Positions 39,706-44,810 of a stretch of 44,810 nucleotides of DNA are shown here, in pieces. The DNA comes from Rhodospirillales bacterium (lineage in GTDB: Bacteria > Pseudomonadota > Alphaproteobacteria > Rhodospirillales_A > JACZKS01), in NCBI GenBank assembly GCA_018648445.1, contig JABGRG010000021.1, positions 1 through 44,810 on the forward strand. Direction: 5' to 3'. The notes under the pieces are model-generated. The model searched no databases. It was given only the letters and a program-made list of their open reading frames with translations, and was not told the DNA's origin. The number at the start of each line of letters is the position of its first letter. Within the stretch, counting starts at the first letter, position 1. The position numbers and the translations under genes are program-made.

Positions 39706-41604
39706 ATGACAAAAACCTTCGCCATCGGCGGCGGCATCCTGCGTGTCGACCTGACCCGAGGTGCCGTCACCACAGAACCGACGGCCCCTCTCAACGCGCG
39801 CTTTCCCGCCGGAATGGGCGTCAACAACTGGCTTTTGCTGAACGAAACGCCGGTTGGCAAGGAACCGCTCGATCCCGAAAATCTTCTGATCTTCACGACC
39901 GGAACTTTGGTCGGCACGCCAACACCGACGGCCTGTCGCATGACCATCAGCTGCAAAAACGTTATGACCGGTGGTTTCGGTTCGGCCAGCGCCGGCGGCA
40001 ATTTCGGCCCGGAACTGAAATATGCCGGGTTCGACCATATTGTCGTTACCGGGCGCGCCGAGCGGCCGGTGTTCATTGACATCGTCGACGGTGACGTCAG
40101 CATTGTGGATGCTGGCGATCTTTGGGGCGAAACTACGTGGGAGACCGAAAAACGCCTGCGGGCGAAGATCGACCGTCCGACCTTGGAATTGTTGAGCATC
40201 GGCCCGGCGGGCGAGAACGTGGCGGCGTCCGCCTGCATCATGGTCAACCGCACCCGGGCGGCGGCACGCTGCGGCGTGGGCGCGGTCATGGGATCTAAAA
40301 ACCTGAAAGCCATCGCCGTTAGCGGCTCGGGTTCGCTACAGGTCGCCGACCCCCACGGGTTCATGGACGCCTGCCTCGATTTGCAGCGTCACCTGATGGG
40401 CAATGAAACGAGGAAAAACCTGAGGAATTTCGGCACCCCTGCCTCGTTCGGAGGATGGAACGACAAGGGTTCTATCCCCGTGCGCAATTTCCAGGAAACG
40501 CAGATTGATGCCGAAGCGGCAAACGCCATTTCGACCGCCGTCAAGGAAAAGCGGTACATCAAAAGGGCTTTCGGCTGCTTCTCGTGCCCGGTTTTGTGTT
40601 CGCAGTATCAGCAGGTGAAGGACGGGCCTCACGCCGGGACGCGCGGCGAGAAAATCGAAAGCCAGAATTTCTGGGATTTCGGCGGCAAGCTGGGCATTTC
40701 CGATCCGGCCGCGGTGCTGGCGCTCAGCGAACTTTGCGCCCGCTTAGGGTTAGACAACACCAATGCGACCAATCCCATCGCTTGGGCGTTCGAGTGTTTC
40801 CAACGCGGTCTCCTGACCGCAGAGGACGCCGACGGTCTGAACCTGGAATGGGGAAATGTGGAGGTGGTTCTCGAACTGTTGCGCAAGATCGCCTATCGCG
40901 AGGGGATCGGGGATCTATTGGCCGATGGCAGTTTCGCCGCCGCAAAAAAACTTGGTCAGGGGTCGGAACGTTTCGCCATCCACATGAAGGGCCAGGACCT
41001 GGCCGAGGAAATGCGTGTCTTCAAGGGGTGGGCTCTGGCCATCGCGGTGGCCGAGCGCGGCGGAACCCACACCCAGGGCGGACCGTTGACCGAACGCATG
41101 GGTCTGGAACCAGAATTGTCCATGGAGCGCTTCGGCATTCCCACGGCATTCGATTCCGCTAATTACGAACACAAGGCCGAGTTGGTGGCCTATTACCAGC
41201 GCTTCCACAATCTGCTGGAGATCATGGGCATCTGCTTTTACGCCACCTATTGGTCCGGGCTTCACACCATGGGACCCGAGGACGTGGCACGGCTTTATGG
41301 CTTGGCGACCGGCGACAAGAAGACAGCCGAGGAATTGATGATGGAGGGCGAGAAGGTCCTTTATCTGCAAAAGGCCTTCAACATGCGCCACACCGCGTTT
41401 GACCGGAATTCGGACTACCCGCCCGAACGTATGATGAGCGAACCGGCGACCGGCCCCCACGCTGGCGAGCGTCTGGACCGCGCGGATTGGGACAGGCTTC
41501 TTGATCAGTACTACGATCTGCGCGGTTGGGACCGGGCGTCGGGCAAACCGACGGCGGAGAATTTCCGTGCCGTCGGTCTACCGGATTTGATTAGGCGGAT
41601 TTGA
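39706..41604 (+). CDS. Aldehyde:ferredoxin oxidoreductase, tungstopterin type
   Basis: A 632-residue AOR-family enzyme, the usual length. The N-terminal domain binds the bis-pterin tungsten (or molybdenum) cofactor (TISCKNVMTGGFGSASAGGN; RCGVGAVMGSKNLKAIAV). The [4Fe-4S] cysteines are C291, C294, C298 (CFSCPVLC) and C510 (MGICFY), spaced as in archaeal AOR. A GGTHTQGG segment lies before the last domain. The enzyme oxidises an aldehyde to a carboxylate, passing electrons to the ferredoxin. Oxygen sensitivity of the family hints at use under low oxygen. Start: the ATG at 39706, 3 bases after the ferredoxin stop. It converges on pxpA with a 5-base gap. No cofactor-biosynthesis or tungstate-transport gene is in the window. 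Confidence 0.92.
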   Translation: MTKTFAIGGGILRVDLTRGAVTTEPTAPLNARFPAGMGVNNWLLLNETPVGKEPLDPENLLIFTTGTLVGTPTPTACRMTISCKNVMTGGFGSASAGGNFGPELKYAGFDHIVVTGRAERPVFIDIVDGDVSIVDAGDLWGETTWETEKRLRAKIDRPTLELLSIGPAGENVAASACIMVNRTRAAARCGVGAVMGSKNLKAIAVSGSGSLQVADPHGFMDACLDLQRHLMGNETRKNLRNFGTPASFGGWNDKGSIPVRNFQETQIDAEAANAISTAVKEKRYIKRAFGCFSCPVLCSQYQQVKDGPHAGTRGEKIESQNFWDFGGKLGISDPAAVLALSELCARLGLDNTNATNPIAWAFECFQRGLLTAEDADGLNLEWGNVEVVLELLRKIAYREGIGDLLADGSFAAAKKLGQGSERFAIHMKGQDLAEEMRVFKGWALAIAVAERGGTHTQGGPLTERMGLEPELSMERFGIPTAFDSANYEHKAELVAYYQRFHNLLEIMGICFYATYWSGLHTMGPEDVARLYGLATGDKKTAEELMMEGEKVLYLQKAFNMRHTAFDRNSDYPPERMMSEPATGPHAGERLDRADWDRLLDQYYDLRGWDRASGKPTAENFRAVGLPDLIRRI

Positions 41605-41609
41605 TTAGA

Positions 41610-42383
41610 TCAGGCCAGCGTCTTTGCCATAGGCTGGATGTTGACGCCGGCGGCACTCAGCGCGTCGCGCATCTGCCCCGCCATTGCCACGCCGGCCGGG
41701 TTGTCGCCATGGACGCAGATGGTGTCGATGGCGACGGGAATCTTCTTGCCGCTGACACTGGTCAGCGCGCCTTCCTGAACGAACTGGACGATTCGCGGAA
41801 CGGCAATATCGGGATCATGAATCATTGACCCGTCGATCTTGCGTGACACCAACATGCCATCGTCGTCATAGGCGCGGTCGGCAAAGATTTCGCGGGCACA
41901 GCGCAGGCCGAGTTTTTCGCCCGCTTTCTCCAGCTCGCTGCCCGGCATGACCACGAACAGCAGGGTCGGGTCCACAGCCTTGACGGCACGGGCGGTCGCC
42001 GTGGCCAGCCCCTCATCTACCGACGCCATATTGTTCAGGGAACCATGGGCCTTGAAATGGGTGACTTCCATGCTGAGGGACGTTGCCATGGCCTGGATGG
42101 CGCCGATTTGATAGATCATCGATTTTTCAACGTCCTCGGGACGCTCGCCCTGGATCGGACGGCGGCCGAAACCCCACAGATCGTTGAACCCGGGATGGGC
42201 GCCGACGCCAACACCGTTTTCCTTGGCCAATGTCAGGGTTTTGTGCATCACCAGCGGATCGCCGCCGTGAAAACCGCATCCGACGTTGGCCGAGGTGATG
42301 ATCTTGAACATCTCCTCGTCATTGCCGATGACGTAAGCGCCGAAGCTTTCACCCAAATCCGAATTCAGGTCGACCGTACCCAT
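41610..42383 (-). CDS. pxpA: 5-oxoprolinase subunit A (LamB/YcsF family)
   Basis: A 257-residue LamB/YcsF protein with VDLNSDLGESFGAYVIGNDE at the start, TSANVGCGFHGGDPLVM, VGAHPGFNDLWGFGRR, HFKAHGSLNN and IDTICVHGDNPAGV. It acts with PxpB and PxpC in ATP-dependent opening of 5-oxoproline and perhaps related lactams. Start: the ATG at 42383 with AAGGA 8 bases upstream; the open frame continues to 42461 without homology. It stands alone, converging on the AOR gene and away from pxpB. The missing pxpC leaves the three-subunit enzyme incomplete in this window. Confidence 0.92.
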   Translation of the reverse strand: MGTVDLNSDLGESFGAYVIGNDEEMFKIITSANVGCGFHGGDPLVMHKTLTLAKENGVGVGAHPGFNDLWGFGRRPIQGERPEDVEKSMIYQIGAIQAMATSLSMEVTHFKAHGSLNNMASVDEGLATATARAVKAVDPTLLFVVMPGSELEKAGEKLGLRCAREIFADRAYDDDGMLVSRKIDGSMIHDPDIAVPRIVQFVQEGALTSVSGKKIPVAIDTICVHGDNPAGVAMAGQMRDALSAAGVNIQPMAKTLA

Positions 42384-42899
42384 CCCGATATTCCTTTCCC
42401 AAAAAAACCAAATTCCCTCTCGTTTCAGTATCTCTGCGACCGCGTAGATTCTGATTGTCACAAACTATAGTGCCCAAAACGGGGGCGGTGGGAGAGTTTT
42501 GCAGAAAAAATACTCCGAACCCCGGCGGATCGTTGCGCGGTATCTCCGGGCACGGCGCGTATCCGCATATGGCGGTTGATATCATAACGGCGGCCGCCGA
42601 TTTTACTGAGCGCGCACGACGCGTCCATTTGCGTGTCGGCTCGAAGATCGACGGGCTGGACACCGCGGCCCAGCGCAGCAACTACGATTGCAATGAACTG
42701 GCGATCCCCACGGGAACCCGCGTGCCCACCCGTTCGGCGTTGGATTTACTCGGAGACAATCCGTAGAAAAGGGATGCGCAAACCCGTCATCTTGGCGGTT
42801 GGTAAGAAAACGGCGGTCGCGCAAATGCTGATTTGAACTTCTGGATTTTTTGCTCCCGTCGTTCCACTGTGACCCGTCGTCAAACGGAAGGAGTCGAAG
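42384..42899. other. Non-genic gap with decayed coding fragments
   Basis: The 516 bases between pxpA and the transhydrogenase gene hold no intact gene. A plus frame up to the stop at 42764-42766 contains GISGHGAYPHMAVD (42539 onward, about 70 bases), like the dimerisation domain of M20 amidohydrolases/carboxypeptidases; the rest of the frame is unfamiliar. At 42791 comes the second copy of the repeat found at 32988, within a short frame ending at 42836. The pxpA promoter must also lie here. It looks like the scar of a deleted gene. Confidence 0.45.
42791..42821 (+). repeat. Copy 2 of the ~31-base repeat (first copy at 32988-33018)
   Basis: It begins CTTGGCGGTTGGTAAGAAAA and matches copy 1 except for two or three bases. 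It is located about 79 bases upstream of the transhydrogenase start. Unlike copy 1 its left flank does not form a perfect hairpin. Confidence 0.6.
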
Positions 42900-44201
42900 A
42901 TGACGGATTTCTATACGCCCGGCGAGGGCGGCGAGACGGTCTTCACCGTCGGTTCCTCCAACATGAAATTCGGGGTCGGCGCGCTTGGCGAACTGGGCGA
43001 GGACGCGGCGGCACTGGGCATGACGCGGGTGGCCTTCTTTACCGATCGCACCGTCGGCGCCACCGAGTGCGCCGCCGTTGCGCTGGCCTCGCTCGGCAAG
43101 GCCGGAATGGACGTGGCGATCTTTGATGAATGCCGCGTCGAACCCACCGACACGTCCATGACTGCCGCTGCGCGGTTTGCCCGTGACGGTGGTTTCGATG
43201 GCACCGTTTCGTTTGGTGGCGGCTCGGTCATGGATACGGCGAAAGCGGCTAATCTACTGGCCAGCCATCCCGGCGATCTCTTGACCTATTGCCACGCGCC
43301 ACATGGTCAGGCGGTGGCGGTTCCGGGGCCGTTGAAGCCACACATCGCCTGCCCCACGACCTCGGGCACCGGCGCCGAAGTGACCGCCATTTCGGTCTTC
43401 AGCCTGACGGGCCGCAACGTGAAAACGGCCATACGCAGCAACCATATCAAACCGACCATGGCCGTGGTTGATCCGCTGGTTACCGAAACGTTGCCCGCCA
43501 ACGTCGTCGCCTTCACCGGGTTTGATGTGCTTACTCATGCCCTGGAATCCTATACGGCGCGGCCCTTCACGCGCAGTGAGCGCGCACCGAGTGCGGCCCG
43601 GCGTTCGCCCTACCAAGGGGCCAATCCGTGGGGCGATATGGGTAGTCTCGAGGCCATTCGTCTGGGCGGGGAGTTTCTGGTGCGTGCGGTAAACGGGCCG
43701 GACGACCGGGAAGCCCGTCAGAACATCCTGTTCGCCGCCACCTTGGCCGGGCTCGCCTTCGGCAACGTCGGCGTTCACATCCCGCATGCCGCATCCTACG
43801 GCGTTTCCAGCCTCAATCACGACTACGTGGCGGCGGGCTACGAAACGGTTGATCCAATGATCCCGCACGGTTTGTCGGTGGTTCTCAACGCGCCTGCGGC
43901 CATTCGCTTTACCGCCCCTGCGGAACCCCATCGCCACCTAAGCGCCGCCGCCGCCCTGGGCGCTGATGTACAGGGCGCGGCCCCCGAAGATGCAGGTGAA
44001 ATTCTGGCCGGACGACTGATCGAATTGATGAAGAACTCGGGCATCCCCAACGGTCTGGGCGGCGTCGGTTACACGAAGGAACACATCCCCGATCTGGCCG
44101 CCGTCACCGGAGCGCTCAAACGTCAGCTTTCCATGTCGCCACGACCCGTGGCCGAAATGGATTTACGGGAAATCTTCACCGATGCCTTGTGTTATTGGTA
44201 G
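42900..44201 (+). CDS. Iron-containing alcohol dehydrogenase, hydroxyacid-oxoacid transhydrogenase type
   Basis: A 433-residue member of the iron-dependent (group III) alcohol dehydrogenases. It has a nucleotide motif GGGSVMDTAKAANL, the CPTTSGTGAEVTAISVF segment, and metal-ligand regions GFDVLTHALESYTARPF, GVHIPHAASYGVS and VDPMIPHGLSVVLNAP. The insertion RSPYQGANPWGDMGSLEAI is characteristic of the ADHFE1-like hydroxyacid-oxoacid transhydrogenases. Those enzymes oxidise 4-hydroxybutyrate or a similar hydroxyacid while reducing 2-oxoglutarate, without free NAD. Start: the ATG at 42900 with GGAAGGAG about 6 bases upstream. A single-gene transcription unit, converging on ridA with a 16-base gap. 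Confidence 0.87.
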   Translation: MTDFYTPGEGGETVFTVGSSNMKFGVGALGELGEDAAALGMTRVAFFTDRTVGATECAAVALASLGKAGMDVAIFDECRVEPTDTSMTAAARFARDGGFDGTVSFGGGSVMDTAKAANLLASHPGDLLTYCHAPHGQAVAVPGPLKPHIACPTTSGTGAEVTAISVFSLTGRNVKTAIRSNHIKPTMAVVDPLVTETLPANVVAFTGFDVLTHALESYTARPFTRSERAPSAARRSPYQGANPWGDMGSLEAIRLGGEFLVRAVNGPDDREARQNILFAATLAGLAFGNVGVHIPHAASYGVSSLNHDYVAAGYETVDPMIPHGLSVVLNAPAAIRFTAPAEPHRHLSAAAALGADVQGAAPEDAGEILAGRLIELMKNSGIPNGLGGVGYTKEHIPDLAAVTGALKRQLSMSPRPVAEMDLREIFTDALCYW

Positions 44202-44217
44202 GGGTTAAACGGACCTA

Positions 44218-44613
44218 TCAAAACCGTCGTGCGATCATGTCGATTTCGACCTTAGCGCCACGCGCCAGCCCGGTGACGCCGACGCAAGTCCGTGCGGGGC
44301 GTCGGTCCACCGGGAAATAGCTGGCGTATACTTGGTTTACGGTATCGTAGTCTTCCTCGAAACGGGTCAGGTAAATCCGCACCTGGACGACGTTTCGTAG
44401 CGAGAGCGCCAATTCCGCCAAAACCAGCTTGAGGTTTTCCATTACGCGGTGAGTTTGAGCAACCACGTCCTCGGGTATGGCGGCATCGCCGTCGTTCGGA
44501 TCTGTCGGCATCTGCCCCGTAACAAATATCCAGTCGTCGCATTCCACGGCATGGCTGAAGGGTGCGACCGGTGACGGCGCGGTGTCAAACAGATGAAACG
44601 CTGGTTCTTTCAT
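44218..44613 (-). CDS. RidA/YjgF/YER057c-family protein
   Basis: A 131-residue RidA-family protein with FSHAVECDDWIFVTGQMPTD, a QTHRVMENLKLVLAELALSL helix, the VRIYLTRFEEDYDTVNQVYA segment, and the family signature region RPARTCVGVTGLARGAKVEID; the conserved Arg (near residue 110) is present, as in active enamine/imine deaminases. It may hydrolyse a reactive imine in the neighbouring pathway. Start: the ATG at 44613; the frame continues to 44727 but overlaps the upstream gene and has no homology. It follows the partial gene by 22 bases on the same strand and probably shares its operon. Confidence 0.88.
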   Translation of the reverse strand: MKEPAFHLFDTAPSPVAPFSHAVECDDWIFVTGQMPTDPNDGDAAIPEDVVAQTHRVMENLKLVLAELALSLRNVVQVRIYLTRFEEDYDTVNQVYASYFPVDRRPARTCVGVTGLARGAKVEIDMIARRF

Positions 44614-44635
44614 GTGAAACGTCACCCTTTTGTCG

Positions 44636-44810
44636 TCAGGAGTTATCGCGCCCGATATCCATTGCGTCTCCGGGTTCGGCAATGACGATTTTCGCCTGTG
44701 GGAGAGCCGTTCGCGCTGCTTCGGCAAACGATGTCCATGGCTCGGACGTCGCCCCCATCATTTCGTGGAACTTCTCGTGAGGCGGATACAGAATGAACGT
44801 TTTTGGAGCC
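44636..44810 (-). CDS. Unidentified protein, C-terminal part (gene continues past right edge)
   Basis: The frame stays open from the right edge to the TGA at 44636-44638 (57 residues) and has coding-like composition: FILYPPHEKFHEMMGA, EPWTSFAEAARTALPQAKIV and IAEPGDAMDI. The ending vaguely recalls the C-terminus of UlaG-like metallo-beta-lactamase-fold hydrolases (a phrase like AEPGD after a final helix), but I cannot name it safely. The 22-base spacing to ridA suggests one operon. Confidence 0.55.
   Translation of the reverse strand, partial: APKTFILYPPHEKFHEMMGATSEPWTSFAEAARTALPQAKIVIAEPGDAMDIGRDNS

Noticed and set aside
1..44810. CRISPR arrays, tRNA or rRNA genes, insertion sequences with intact transposases
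   Set aside because: None seen on reading both strands. The only mobile-element trace is the recombinase tail at the left edge.

Overview
The window reads as chromosomal DNA of a GC-rich alphaproteobacterium, probably a marine or aquatic Rhodospirillales-like lineage. This placement is inferred from codon usage, the wealth of TRAP and TTT solute transporters, and the style of the serine recombinase remnant; no rRNA, tRNA or other marker gene is present.

Left edge (1-3215). The last codons of a thiolase enter from the left. A decayed stretch follows, holding the 3' end of a serine recombinase and small unassigned open frames. Next come two leftward genes: an opine/octopine-dehydrogenase-like protein with an unusual N-terminal extension, and a seven-helix membrane protein.

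Lipid block (3216-26294). A tightly packed rightward operon encodes a membrane fusion protein, an RND pump, a cyclic-nucleotide-binding domain fused to a CPBP protease-like membrane domain, a Bcr/CflA-type MFS transporter and a Sfp-type phosphopantetheinyl transferase. Converging on it, and overlapping its last 11 bases, is a leftward operon for a PUFA-synthase-like iterative megasynthase. In order of transcription this is a PfaD-type enoyl reductase, a KS-MAT-ACP-ACP-KR protein, and a 2756-residue KS-CLF-AT-(hotdog)x4-PKS-type DH-AGPAT protein. The layout recalls the myxobacterial pfa1-pfa2-pfa3 clusters more than the marine gammaproteobacterial pfaABCD. The phosphopantetheinyl transferase most likely activates the two ACPs. 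A truncated plsC pseudogene lies just upstream of the enoyl reductase gene.

Catabolic block (26498-44810). A GntR/FadR-type regulator is divergent from an operon of a homoserine-dehydrogenase-like/SAF oxidoreductase, a TctC-TctB-TctA transporter and a PdxA-family dehydrogenase. Two near-identical inverted repeats lie in the shared promoter region. An amidohydrolase that lacks the usual HxH motif follows. A leftward TRAP operon (dctP-dctQ-dctM) ends in an orphan pxpB. A rightward operon carries an alpha/beta hydrolase, a two-cluster ferredoxin and a tungsten-type aldehyde:ferredoxin oxidoreductase. Then come pxpA (leftward), an iron-dependent hydroxyacid-oxoacid transhydrogenase (rightward), a RidA protein and a partial unknown gene (leftward). 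Together these look like uptake and breakdown of small organic acids or amides/lactams. The actual substrates cannot be read from the sequence.
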